DNA of 49,624 nucleotides from Flavobacteriaceae bacterium (GTDB lineage Bacteria; Bacteroidota; Bacteroidia; Flavobacteriales; Flavobacteriaceae): assembly GCA_024762795.1 (NCBI GenBank), contig JANTGS010000012.1:1-49624 (forward strand). The letters are read 5' to 3'. Position 1 is the stretch's first letter, and the number at the start of each line of letters is the position of its first letter. Both the position numbers and the translations under genes were made by a program. Positions 15,729 through 23,857 of this stretch are shown here, piece after piece. The notes beneath the pieces are model-generated. The model was not told where the DNA came from. It did not search any database and worked only from the letters and a program-made list of their open reading frames with translations.

Positions 15729-16394
15729 TTACCAGTTATAATCCGGCATATTCCAGTCGTTAATCACTTTTTTCTGATTGTCTTTATACCAATCGAAATT
15801 TTCTACATATTCATTGGCTTTATGCCCTTTTCCTTCCTTGATCAGTTCTTTTAATTTAGCAAATCCGGCCAGCAAGGCTTCCGGACGCGGCATACAACCT
15901 GCTATATACACATCTACAGGTAAATAATGATCCAGACGGTTGATGGTGTTGTACGAATCAAAATACATTCCTCCATTGATGGTACAGCTTCCCAGTCCCA
16001 TTACATATTTCGGACTTGGCATTTGTTCATAGGTTCGGATCACTCTTTTCAGCGTTTTCACGGAAAGATACCCGGAAATAATAAAAACATTCGACTGACG
16101 TGGGGTTGCCCGCATCTGAACTCCAAAACGAAACATATCATAACGGGGAGTTACCAGCGGAGGGATCTCAATACTACCACAACCTGTACCAAATCCTAAA
16201 ACCCACAAACTCTCGGCCCTGGCCCAGTTTAAAAAATTTTCTACAGGTCCCTTTCTAACCTTATAAGGTTTAGGCCTTTCCTGCGTAAAATAATCTTCCA
16301 AAGGATCTACTTCGATGATAGAACCATCTGGTGCTGCAACCTGACGAATTTCATTTTCAGGTGCTAAAAATTTATCTTTTCTCTCTTCTTCCAT
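15729..16394 (-). CDS. NuoB-like small subunit with only three cluster cysteines (Mbx-J-like)
   Basis: 221 residues. The NuoB/hydrogenase small-subunit core is clear: FGTGCGSIEIPPLVTPRYDM, GSCTINGGMYFDSYNT, AGCMPRPEALLAG. The N2-type cluster normally has four Cys; here only Cys72, Cys137 and Cys167 are seen. NuoB has CC before A-I-E and hydrogenases have C-x-x-C; this has CG before S-I-E, so the fourth ligand is missing or supplied differently. An N-terminal extension of about 55 residues is soluble. It should carry the cluster nearest the D-like subunit. Confidence 0.88.
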   Translation of the reverse strand: MEEERKDKFLAPENEIRQVAAPDGSIIEVDPLEDYFTQERPKPYKVRKGPVENFLNWARAESLWVLGFGTGCGSIEIPPLVTPRYDMFRFGVQMRATPRQSNVFIISGYLSVKTLKRVIRTYEQMPSPKYVMGLGSCTINGGMYFDSYNTINRLDHYLPVDVYIAGCMPRPEALLAGFAKLKELIKEGKGHKANEYVENFDWYKDNQKKVINDWNMPDYNW

Positions 16395-16424
16395 TTTTTA
16401 ATACTTTTCGCTTAAAAGCCTTTT

Positions 16425-17342
16425 TTATTTCCAATACGCCGCTACCAGAACAGCAATGATTCCTATTACCGTTGGCCATTTTAAAAACCATCTTACTGAA
16501 TCTTCAATCTTAAATCTTGGAAAAACCATTCCAATAAATACTGATATAAAATAAACAAAGAATGTTTTTATAATGTACATAAACCAGGTATCCGCTCCGC
16601 CAAAAAACAGATTCATAAACAAAGCTGCTTCCACCACATGAATGATGGCACTGTTCGTTCTTAATACACTTAAAAAGGAAGAATGATATTCTGTAGGTGG
16701 TCCAATTGGAATTTCATTGGGTGCTTTTACCAGATTAAAAGGTGAATGGCTCATCGCTCCTAACATGGCAAGCATTCCTGCGATAGAAGCTAAAGGATTT
16801 GTAAACAGGGTCCAGTTCATAAAACCTCCTTGCTGGGCATCCAGAATCTCTGAAAAAGAAAAGGTATGATGTTGAATTGCAATTGCAATTACTGCCAGCG
16901 TCATAGGAACTTCCACCGCTGCAAACTGAGCCAATCCCCTCGAAATACCAATAGTGGCATTTGGCGAACCACTTTCGGAGGCTCCCAGTGCCATTCCCAA
17001 CATCCCAAAAGATTGAAAATAAAGCAACAGGATCAGATCTCCCGAAAAGGAATAATTACTCCAGATCTCTGATCCTACCAATACCGGCATAAAAAGAAAC
17101 ATTCCAATACCTCCTACCAGGCGAAATACAGGGCCGATATAATACAAAACCCCGTGAGACAAATAAGTTCTTAAACTGATCATCTTTATCATATCTATCC
17201 AGGGTTGATATATTGGCACTCCCACTCTTCCTGCCAGCCGTGCACCAATTCTTCGCATGGTTGAACCCATTAGAAATCCCCAGTTAAGCACGATGAACAG
17301 GCCTAATAATGTCCATAAAAATTTCTGTATACTGTAATCCAT
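16425..17342 (-). CDS. NuoH-like membrane subunit (Mbx-M-like)
   Basis: 305 residues with about eight membrane helices. NuoH/HyfC landmarks are present: RVGVPIYQPWIDMIKM near the N-terminus, ASESGSPNATIGISRGLAQF, and VKAPNEIPIGPPTEYHSSFL, a region rich in conserved charged residues that in complex I faces the quinone or ion path. It anchors the peripheral arm to the membrane. It lies 10 nt after the MrpD-MrpD gene, between the antiporter-like and Nuo-like blocks, as in archaeal mbx clusters. Confidence 0.92.
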   Translation of the reverse strand: MDYSIQKFLWTLLGLFIVLNWGFLMGSTMRRIGARLAGRVGVPIYQPWIDMIKMISLRTYLSHGVLYYIGPVFRLVGGIGMFLFMPVLVGSEIWSNYSFSGDLILLLYFQSFGMLGMALGASESGSPNATIGISRGLAQFAAVEVPMTLAVIAIAIQHHTFSFSEILDAQQGGFMNWTLFTNPLASIAGMLAMLGAMSHSPFNLVKAPNEIPIGPPTEYHSSFLSVLRTNSAIIHVVEAALFMNLFFGGADTWFMYIIKTFFVYFISVFIGMVFPRFKIEDSVRWFLKWPTVIGIIAVLVAAYWK

Positions 17343-17352
17343 AATTCTTTTA

Positions 17353-20300
17353 TTATCCTAATGAAATGAAATAGAATATTACTATGTAAATAATGATATG
17401 CACTGCATAAACCTGGCCGTTACCACTGTACAATCTTCTTATAAATCCTGCCAGATCCAGAACCATATCACTGATATTCTTCCAAAAACGTGTAATTCCG
17501 GGTGCTATCAAAAATCCGATTGCCTTGTTCAACCCGGCAAACATATTGTAAGAAACATGTGTAGTTTCGGGCCGGAATGGTCGTTCAGCTGAATATGCTA
17601 TATTGAACTGTTCTAATTTTGTTGTTTTGCCTGTGATCAGTTTTAAATAGGCCAGAACCAAAATAAAGGTGGTCACAATTATGATCAGTACAGCGTTTCC
17701 ATTCCAGTAACTTAAAACTGTTGTAGCTAAACCATCACCTGACCAGTCTACAGTGGCAGGGAAATAAGCCGAAAGCATATTTCCTATAGGTTCCAATACA
17801 TTTTGTGGATAGGCTGAGAAATAGATGATTCCTCCGATCAAAATATAGGCCGGAATCAAAATAGCCGGACTCAGTTCTTTTATATTCCTATGATTATCTT
17901 TCAGCTGGCCTAAGAAGATCGAATGGATCAGTTTAAAGGCATACATAAAGGCAATTGAACCTGCAAAGAACACTATAACTCCCTGAATATACCAGCCTTT
18001 TAATACCACTGCATTGTAGAACAGCCATTTACCCGCAAATCCTGACAAGGGAGGAATTCCGGCTAACGTAATAATCCCTATCAGAACTGCTACAAAGGAG
18101 AAAGGCATCTTTTTAAGTAATCCTCCCATCTGATACAAATTATGTGTACCTGTTCTTACCACAATTCCACCTACTACTATAAACAGAATTGCCTTAAATA
18201 AAAAGTGATTGATCACATAAGTAAAACCGGCCAACCAACCTAATTGAGTCATCATGGCAATGGCAAATAAAATATATCCCAATTGACCGATTGAAGAATA
18301 AGCCAGCAAGCGTTTGGCATCTTCCTGAAACACGGCTGCAAGGTTACCTACCAATGCCGTAAAAGCTCCTACCCACCCCAATACAAATAATAAGGTTTCT
18401 CCGGTTTGCTGCCCCATATATAGAAAAAGCAACATCAATCCAAAGACTCCTGCTTTTAACAAAATTGCTGAAACCATTGGAGATACATCTGATTCTGCTT
18501 CACCATGTGCTCCCGGCAACCAGATGTGCAGTCCTAAAGAAGCGGTTTTGGTCATAAAACCAACAGCTAATAAAGTGTAGGCTAATGTTGTATATACAGC
18601 AATATCTTTTAAAGCAATCAGATCCTGTGTACCGGCACTTGTATAGGCAAATGCAAATCCTAATAATATCAGATAAGCTCCGGCAACTGAGAACAGCATA
18701 TAACTATAAGCATGTGGTTTAGATCGTTTTCCACGGATAATTAAGAAATATGAACCTGCTGTCATTAATTCCCATCCAAAGAAAAACCCAAACATACTAT
18801 CCGATGTAAGTATGGTTGCCAGGCCCGCGTACATCATTAAAGCAACGGGATAAAATCCTTCTCTTTTTCCCTTTTTGTTATAACCAACGATCAGTGTTAA
18901 AATTCCACCTATCATAAAGATCACAAAGAAAATTGTTCTCATCAGATCTCCTTCCACCAAAGGATAAATGATATAAGAATAATAAGTCATCCCGGCTATT
19001 GAGAGGGTATTCTTAACATATGCAGGCAGAAAGTCTATCAGCCCCATAAATACAATAAATCCCAGTGGAATAAAGTAAAAGTAATGTGCTCCTTCCACAT
19101 AAGGAGTGGAATAGAAACCGGCTGCCAATAAAGAAACGCCTACGATAACTATTGGTATGAATTTATTCCATGATATATTTAAACTCTCTTCTGTTTGATC
19201 TTCATCTTTCAATACATCACCCAACCATTTAAACATATAAATTCCTTCTGCAAAAGAACCTAAAAGAATAAGTACAGCAATCCAGATATTTTCTGTAGAG
19301 ACCAGACTCATAATCAATTCATATTTTCCGAAAAAGGAAGGGAAGGGAGGAAAACCTATTAGTGCAAAGATGAAAATAACAAACAAAATTAATAATGCTT
19401 TGTTTTTGCGAAGAACATACCAATCACTAATTTTTTCTTTTTTGATGATTCCTGATAACCAGAACAAACCGGCTTTGGCCAAATAATGATTCAGTAATAA
19501 AGCAAAAGCAATAAAAGAAAATTTACTTCCAAGAATGGGTTGCAGACCTATTACGGTCATCACCAATCCTATCTGTCCAATGGAAGAATAACCCAATAAA
19601 CGATTTGCATCTTTTTGTCTCGTACCTACCAGATTTGATCCCACAAAAGTGATCAGACCAATCAATACGATATACGGATACCAGGTTTCGCCACCCATAG
19701 GTAAAACCTTATATAGCACATATAAACCTGCAGTTGCAGTAGCTGCCGACACAATAGCTCCAAATCCGGGTTTTGCACTCTGATATACATCGAGCCCCCA
19801 TCCGTTGGCCGGAAAAGGTTTTAATTCGAGAACCAGTACAGCAATGATTAAAAAAACTGCAACAGCGCCTGCTTTAGTAACTCCTACATGGGCTGTAATG
19901 ATCCCGTCTATATTCAGACTTCCTGCAAAATAATATGCAAATATGATCCCTATCAGGAGCAAACCTGAGATCACTCCGGTGGCCATTAGATATTTTAAAC
20001 CAGCCTGAAGTGATTTTGAATTCTTTTCTAAAATAATCATTCCGGCAGTGGCAATACTTCCTATTTCAACAAATACAAAAAGGTTAAAAAGATCACGGGT
20101 CATTACGATCACATTGAGACTCATGATAAGGACAATAAAAACCGACATGGCGCTGTTTCCAACTTCTTTCAATCGCTTAAACATATATACCCCTCCAAGA
20201 AATCCTATCACATTAATCATTGTGGTCATCACGGCTTCTTCATAACCCATTCTTAAATTAATGGAATAAGGGGGTCTGAACCCGGCTGTAAAAATTTCCT

Positions 20301-20475
20301 GAGTTGTTACACTTCCATTAAAAAATGCCAAAAGCCACTGCCCAGAGATAAAGGTCATAAAAGCAAGTCCTGCCAGCATCAGAAATGCAGAAACATCCTT
20401 TAATGATTTTCCGAAGAATCCCAGAAAAAATGCAAGTCCGAGCGCAATAGCTATGATATATATTGGTCCTACCAT
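17353..20475 (-). CDS. Double MrpD/NuoL-like antiporter subunit in one chain (Mbx-H'H-like fusion)
   Basis: 1040 residues, about twice the usual MrpD size. The first antiporter domain (about 1-480) has Glu137 (FVEIGS), Lys219 (LELKPFPANGW) and Lys235. The second (about 510-1000) has Glu569 (GWELMTAG), Lys643 (MTKTASLGLHIWLPGAHGEA) and Lys674 (LLKAGVFGLM). These are the charged residues expected for ion translocation in both halves. The stop codon is unique at 17353 and no frameshift is needed, so it is a true fusion. Two such domains imply two ion channels in the complex. The start overlaps MrpC by 7 nt. Confidence 0.93.
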   Translation of the reverse strand: MVGPIYIIAIALGLAFFLGFFGKSLKDVSAFLMLAGLAFMTFISGQWLLAFFNGSVTTQEIFTAGFRPPYSINLRMGYEEAVMTTMINVIGFLGGVYMFKRLKEVGNSAMSVFIVLIMSLNVIVMTRDLFNLFVFVEIGSIATAGMIILEKNSKSLQAGLKYLMATGVISGLLLIGIIFAYYFAGSLNIDGIITAHVGVTKAGAVAVFLIIAVLVLELKPFPANGWGLDVYQSAKPGFGAIVSAATATAGLYVLYKVLPMGGETWYPYIVLIGLITFVGSNLVGTRQKDANRLLGYSSIGQIGLVMTVIGLQPILGSKFSFIAFALLLNHYLAKAGLFWLSGIIKKEKISDWYVLRKNKALLILFVIFIFALIGFPPFPSFFGKYELIMSLVSTENIWIAVLILLGSFAEGIYMFKWLGDVLKDEDQTEESLNISWNKFIPIVIVGVSLLAAGFYSTPYVEGAHYFYFIPLGFIVFMGLIDFLPAYVKNTLSIAGMTYYSYIIYPLVEGDLMRTIFFVIFMIGGILTLIVGYNKKGKREGFYPVALMMYAGLATILTSDSMFGFFFGWELMTAGSYFLIIRGKRSKPHAYSYMLFSVAGAYLILLGFAFAYTSAGTQDLIALKDIAVYTTLAYTLLAVGFMTKTASLGLHIWLPGAHGEAESDVSPMVSAILLKAGVFGLMLLFLYMGQQTGETLLFVLGWVGAFTALVGNLAAVFQEDAKRLLAYSSIGQLGYILFAIAMMTQLGWLAGFTYVINHFLFKAILFIVVGGIVVRTGTHNLYQMGGLLKKMPFSFVAVLIGIITLAGIPPLSGFAGKWLFYNAVVLKGWYIQGVIVFFAGSIAFMYAFKLIHSIFLGQLKDNHRNIKELSPAILIPAYILIGGIIYFSAYPQNVLEPIGNMLSAYFPATVDWSGDGLATTVLSYWNGNAVLIIIVTTFILVLAYLKLITGKTTKLEQFNIAYSAERPFRPETTHVSYNMFAGLNKAIGFLIAPGITRFWKNISDMVLDLAGFIRRLYSGNGQVYAVHIIIYIVIFYFISLG

Positions 20476-20816
20476 TTTAAATCTTTATAGTCGTTTATAT
20501 TCAAACTCTTTTTATCCTGATACAGTTTCATTACATAGGCCAGCATCAAAGCCGTTACTCCCAAACCAATTACAATAGAGGTTAAAACCAATGCTTGTGG
20601 CAAGGGGTCAACGTATTTTCCGATCTCTTTTCCAGCCTCATCAAGAATCGGAGCTGTTCCTCCCCGTATAAAACCTATGGCTACCATTACAATATTGATC
20701 CCGGTAGTAAACAGGCTGAAACCAATAATAATCTTGATCATGTTTTTTTGAGATAAGATACCGTACAATCCAAAAATTGTCAGAGCAAAACCTATTGTTA
20801 TAATTATATATTCCAT
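20469..20816 (-). CDS. MrpC/NuoK-like subunit (Mbx-G-like)
   Basis: 115 residues with three predicted helices (IIITIGFALTIFGLYGIL, IIIGFSLFTTGINIVMVAIG, ALVLTSIVIGLGVTALMLAY). The PLPQALVLTSIVIG motif is typical of MrpC/MnhC. It is a membrane subunit of the antiporter module. It ends 7 nt inside the next gene and starts 2 nt after MrpB. Confidence 0.92.
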   Translation of the reverse strand: MEYIIITIGFALTIFGLYGILSQKNMIKIIIGFSLFTTGINIVMVAIGFIRGGTAPILDEAGKEIGKYVDPLPQALVLTSIVIGLGVTALMLAYVMKLYQDKKSLNINDYKDLKW

Positions 20817-20818
20817 TT

Positions 20819-21529
20819 TTACTTTTCGCTTTGTGATTCAACAAATACTCCCAGAACATTTGATAGTTCCGCACCAACTTTAAGTCCTAAAAAAGTATAA
20901 ATAACAGGAATAGCCCCTGCACTTATAATTGAACCTACTTCTCCAAAACCAAAACCAGGGATCTTATTTGAAAGAAAATCTCCGTCCATCATCAATGCAC
21001 CGGCTGCGCCGATCAATACAAAAACAATTCCCGATGTAGATTCAACAAACTGAATTACTTTATGGCTAAGCTTAAATCTCGGATTGGAAAGAAACATCAG
21101 GATAATTCCGGAAGCGATCACTGCACCCCCCTGAAATCCACCTCCGGGTGTTAAATGTCCGTTGACAAAAATATAAACTCCAAACATAAAAATCATTGGA
21201 ACCAGAACCTGAGTAGAGGTGGTTAAGATCTCTGTGACACTTCTTATAGAACGGCTCTTAATTCTGTCATTCTTACTAAAACTTAAAAAGAATGAAATTA
21301 CAGAAGCTGCCAGAAATAATATGGTAACTTCACCCAGAGTATCAAGTCCACGATAAGTTACCACAACTGATGTAACAAGATTCTGAGCTCCTGTTTCTTC
21401 TACTCCGTTATCTATATAATATTGTCCAACATCTTTTAAAGTCTCGCTTCCATTATACGACTGGTACAAAGGATAAATAACAAAGGCCAAAGCCAGTGTA
21501 ATCAGCGCTATCATTGTTTTCTTACCCAT
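20819..21529 (-). CDS. MrpB-like subunit (Mbx-F-like)
   Basis: 236 residues. The first about 100 residues hold two helices and the motif TYRGLDTLGEVTILFLAA, the MrpA-C-terminal/MbhE type. The rest is MnhB-like, with FGVYIFVNGHLTPGGGFQGG and IPVIYTFLGLKVGAELSN. The HLTPGGGFQGG loop is diagnostic of MrpB. Start overlaps the DUF4040 gene by 8 nt. Confidence 0.92.
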   Translation of the reverse strand: MGKKTMIALITLALAFVIYPLYQSYNGSETLKDVGQYYIDNGVEETGAQNLVTSVVVTYRGLDTLGEVTILFLAASVISFFLSFSKNDRIKSRSIRSVTEILTTSTQVLVPMIFMFGVYIFVNGHLTPGGGFQGGAVIASGIILMFLSNPRFKLSHKVIQFVESTSGIVFVLIGAAGALMMDGDFLSNKIPGFGFGEVGSIISAGAIPVIYTFLGLKVGAELSNVLGVFVESQSEK

Positions 21530-21764
21530 TTGTTTGTCTGATTTTATTTAAAGTGAGGAAAAATATGGCCGATGTAAGCGCACTGCCTATAGAGGCTTCT
21601 GTCATGGCAACATCGGGGGCTGCCAAAAGCAAAAATAAAATTGAGGAGATCAAACTCACAACACCGGTGGCTATTATGGCAACGGTTAAACTTTTACTGT
21701 GGATAGCGAAATATGCTCCTACCATACTGGCTATTCCTAAAACTGAGGCTAAAACAATTAACAT
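21522..21764 (-). CDS. DUF4040 / MrpA C-terminal-like small membrane protein (Mbx-D-like)
   Basis: 80 residues with helices LIVLASVLGIASMVGAYFAI and VAIIATGVVSLISSILFLLL, then AAPDVAMTEASIGSAL, the DUF4040 motif with conserved Asp and Glu. It is a separate small subunit here, as in archaeal mbh/mbx clusters. Confidence 0.9.
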   Translation of the reverse strand: MLIVLASVLGIASMVGAYFAIHSKSLTVAIIATGVVSLISSILFLLLAAPDVAMTEASIGSALTSAIFFLTLNKIRQTNG

Positions 21765-21768
21765 ATTT

Positions 21769-22128
21769 CTAATCTTTGGTTTTTACTTTTTTCAGGTGTC
21801 CCGGACTCATTTCTTTCAACCGGTCCACTTTAGTTCTTTTAGATAAGGGTACATTTGTAAAATATGCTGTACGACCCACGATATGTGAAGATATCGGGTT
21901 TGTAAACAGAATAAACAACAACATGGCCAGTAATTTGGGTATCCATCCCGGAAAGATCAGTGCTACACCTACGATCGATAAAGAAGCTCCAAAGGTTGAA
22001 GCCTTGGTTCCTATCTGAATACGGTTATAAAAATCGGGCATACGGTATAACCCAATCGATGCTACCAAAAGAGAAACAGCTCCCAATACCATAAAAACAC
22101 CTCCTGTTATTTCTAAAATTCCTTCCAT
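21769..22128 (-). CDS. MrpG-like subunit (Mbx-C-like)
   Basis: 119 residues, three helices. Conserved MrpG pattern: VFMVLGAVSLLVASIGLYRMPDFYNRIQIGTKASTFG is visible in part (residues 12-50), and FTNPISSHIVGRTAY later. The C-terminal 25 residues are charged and soluble. Its start overlaps MrpF by one base. Confidence 0.9.
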   Translation of the reverse strand: MEGILEITGGVFMVLGAVSLLVASIGLYRMPDFYNRIQIGTKASTFGASLSIVGVALIFPGWIPKLLAMLLFILFTNPISSHIVGRTAYFTNVPLSKRTKVDRLKEMSPGHLKKVKTKD

Positions 22129-22388
22129 TACATTCCTCTTTTTATAAAGCGTGAAACAACAATGACCCCTATAAAACCAAGGATCGCATAAACAATGGCC
22201 ACATCAATATAAATTTCTCTTCTCATCAAAGTGGCCAGAATCAGGATCAATGTGATCCCAATTGTTGAAATGACATCAACTGCAACAATACGATCTACTT
22301 TTTCAGGACCTTTTACAAAACGTACCAAGGCCACCAAAACACCAATGGAACTTATTGCCATTGCTGTATATATCAATATATCAACCAT
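22128..22388 (-). CDS. MrpF-like subunit (Mbx-B-like)
   Basis: 86 residues with three helices. VRFVKGPEKVDRIVAVDVIS is the MrpF signature (conserved Arg and Asp in the loop before the second helix), followed by DVAIVYAILGFIGVIVVSRF. It overlaps MrpE by 8 nt. Confidence 0.92.
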   Translation of the reverse strand: MVDILIYTAMAISSIGVLVALVRFVKGPEKVDRIVAVDVISTIGITLILILATLMRREIYIDVAIVYAILGFIGVIVVSRFIKRGM

Positions 22389-22869
22389 ACATCAGTTTTA
22401 AATATTTTTCAAATGAGGAAACGATCTCTTTTGTATTTTCCTCTGTTTCTCCTGATTTTACATCCACCCAGTGGATGAAAAAATCTTCCCCATCAATTTC
22501 TAAAGTGAAAGTACCGGGCGTTAGAGTAATAGCATTGGCAAGAACCATCCTACCCACTTTAGAAGTGAGCTTTGTTTTAACTTTTACAATTCCGGGATTT
22601 ATAGGCAAAGAAGGGGAAAGAACTCTTTTTGTTATACTAAGGTTGGCTTTGATCAATGCTCCTAAAAAAACAAAAATGAACATTAGAGTTGCATAAATGG
22701 CCTTAGGGGTAAGAGAGATCTCATTAAAAATATCGCATTTCGAACAAAACATCAACGAAATGAGAATACTAACCCCAGCTCCGATAACAAAAACTTCCAG
22801 ACTTAATGAACTGTTCAACAAAAGCCAGAATATCATTAAGGTTATAAACAACAGTATATATTTCTTCAT
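22381..22869 (-). CDS. MrpE-like subunit (Mbx-A-like), first gene of the operon
   Basis: 162 residues. Two or three N-terminal helices, then the soluble MrpE part with TLTPGTFTLEIDGEDFFIHWVD and KYLKLMYG. The NAITLTPGTFT motif identifies MrpE. It starts the 12-gene operon, whose order is A-B-C-D-F-G-HH'-M-J-K-L-N by archaeal mbx nomenclature. It is divergent from the crp-like gene at 23129. Confidence 0.92.
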   Translation of the reverse strand: MKKYILLFITLMIFWLLLNSSLSLEVFVIGAGVSILISLMFCSKCDIFNEISLTPKAIYATLMFIFVFLGALIKANLSITKRVLSPSLPINPGIVKVKTKLTSKVGRMVLANAITLTPGTFTLEIDGEDFFIHWVDVKSGETEENTKEIVSSFEKYLKLMYG

Positions 22870-22905
22870 GTAATTGGATTTACTTTCCGGATAAAAATTA
22901 CTTTA

Positions 22906-22913
22906 CAAAAATA
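22906..22913 (-). promoter_or_regulatory. Candidate -7 element of the mbx-like operon
   Basis: Minus strand reads TATTTTTG (TAnnTTTG), 37 nt upstream of the MrpE start. A TTG lies only 13 nt further upstream, shorter than usual, so the promoter is tentative. Confidence 0.4.
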
Positions 22914-23033
22914 ACGGGGACACCATCAAAATTATCCTGATACATATCATAAAAATATCGCTTATCACCTAAAAAATAACACTTTTACAAACACCAGATG
23001 TTAAGCTTAAAAACACAAATATTAAACCTTTTA

Positions 23034-23045
23034 TAACATTTGTTA
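23034..23045. promoter_or_regulatory. TAACA-tt-TGTTA dyad, candidate CRP/FNR-family site
   Basis: A 12-bp dyad in the divergent region between mrpE and the crp-like gene. Related half-sites TAACAC (22977) and GTGTTA (23061) are nearby. A CRP/FNR-family regulator lies next to it, so autoregulation and control of the operon are plausible. Confidence 0.5.
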
Positions 23046-23096
23046 AATTATTTTTACTAAGTGTTAAAAAAGCTGATCTTTTTTAAAAGAAAGAAT

Positions 23097-23104
23097 TACA
23101 TTTG
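23097..23104 (+). promoter_or_regulatory. -7 promoter element of the crp-like gene
   Basis: TACATTTG fits TAnnTTTG. The TTG at 23102 that could be taken as a start codon lies inside it, so translation should start downstream, at the ATG at 23129. Confidence 0.65.
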
Positions 23105-23128
23105 CAGGATCATAAAGCCCTATACCAG

Positions 23129-23821
23129 ATGATTTTCAACCCATCAATTGATCAGAAAATAGAATGCAAAGGAAGATCCAAATGCTTCGAGTCACTTACC
23201 CTTCAGGAAATGGATATTCTTGAACAATCAAAACTGATCGTTAGATACAAAAAAGGAGAAGTTATTGCCAAACAAGGAACTTCAAATAGTGATGTTCTTT
23301 ATCTTCAGGACGGTTATGTAAAATTATATAAAGAATTCTCCAATACCAGGTCTCTTTCCATGATCGAGCAAAAATGTAATTTTATAGGATTATACGGTCT
23401 TTTTGTGGAAACTACCATGCAGTACACTTTGGTAGCATTGACTGATGTTGTGGTGTGCAGTTTTAGTAAAATACTGTTTGAATCTTTAATGCAAGAGAAC
23501 AATTCATTTGCTTTGGAGATCATAAAAAAATTAAATACCAAGACCTTGAACACCTTTAACAATCTGTTTAACAGCTCTTCTAAACAAATGCATGGCCGCC
23601 TGGCCTGGGCTTTGCTTGAACTTACGCAAAATGTGTTTATGGATAATGCCCTAAAAGCTCCGGTTACGCGTAAGGATCTGGCAGAATTTACCAATATGTC
23701 TGTTATGAGCGTAGGCAGAATCCTCAGGGAATTCGCAGATGAAGAACTTATTGAACTCAGTAAGGATTATATCAAAATTCTCGAAAAAGACAAACTGATC
23801 ATTACCTGTAAGAACGGTTGA
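23129..23821 (+). CDS. CRP/FNR-family transcriptional regulator
   Basis: 230 residues from the ATG at 23129. An upstream in-frame TTG (23102) overlaps the -7 promoter element and is unlikely to be used. N-terminal cyclic-nucleotide-binding-like barrel (about 20-125, LIVRYKKGEVIAKQG, DVLYLQDGYVKLYKE), dimer helix, and a C-terminal winged helix (APVTRKDLAEFTNMSVMSVG). Two Cys precede the barrel (ECKGRSKCF, 13 and 19) and others are in the barrel (QKCNF, VVCSF), but the classical four-Cys FNR arrangement is not evident. It is divergent from the mbx-like operon and probably controls it. Confidence 0.88.
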   Translation: MIFNPSIDQKIECKGRSKCFESLTLQEMDILEQSKLIVRYKKGEVIAKQGTSNSDVLYLQDGYVKLYKEFSNTRSLSMIEQKCNFIGLYGLFVETTMQYTLVALTDVVVCSFSKILFESLMQENNSFALEIIKKLNTKTLNTFNNLFNSSSKQMHGRLAWALLELTQNVFMDNALKAPVTRKDLAEFTNMSVMSVGRILREFADEELIELSKDYIKILEKDKLIITCKNG

Positions 23822-23857
23822 TCTTAACTATTGTATTTTAATACTTTAGTGATCTAT

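Noticed and set aside
13928-22869. Conventional complex I or a standard Mrp Na+/H+ antiporter operon
   Set aside because: Complex I lacks MrpE, F, G and B genes, and a plain Mrp operon lacks NuoB, C, D, H and I-like genes. The mix and order match Mbx/Ehr clusters.
23102-23128. TTG start for the CRP/FNR-family gene
   Set aside because: The TTG lies inside the TACATTTG -7 element; the ATG at 23129 is a better start.
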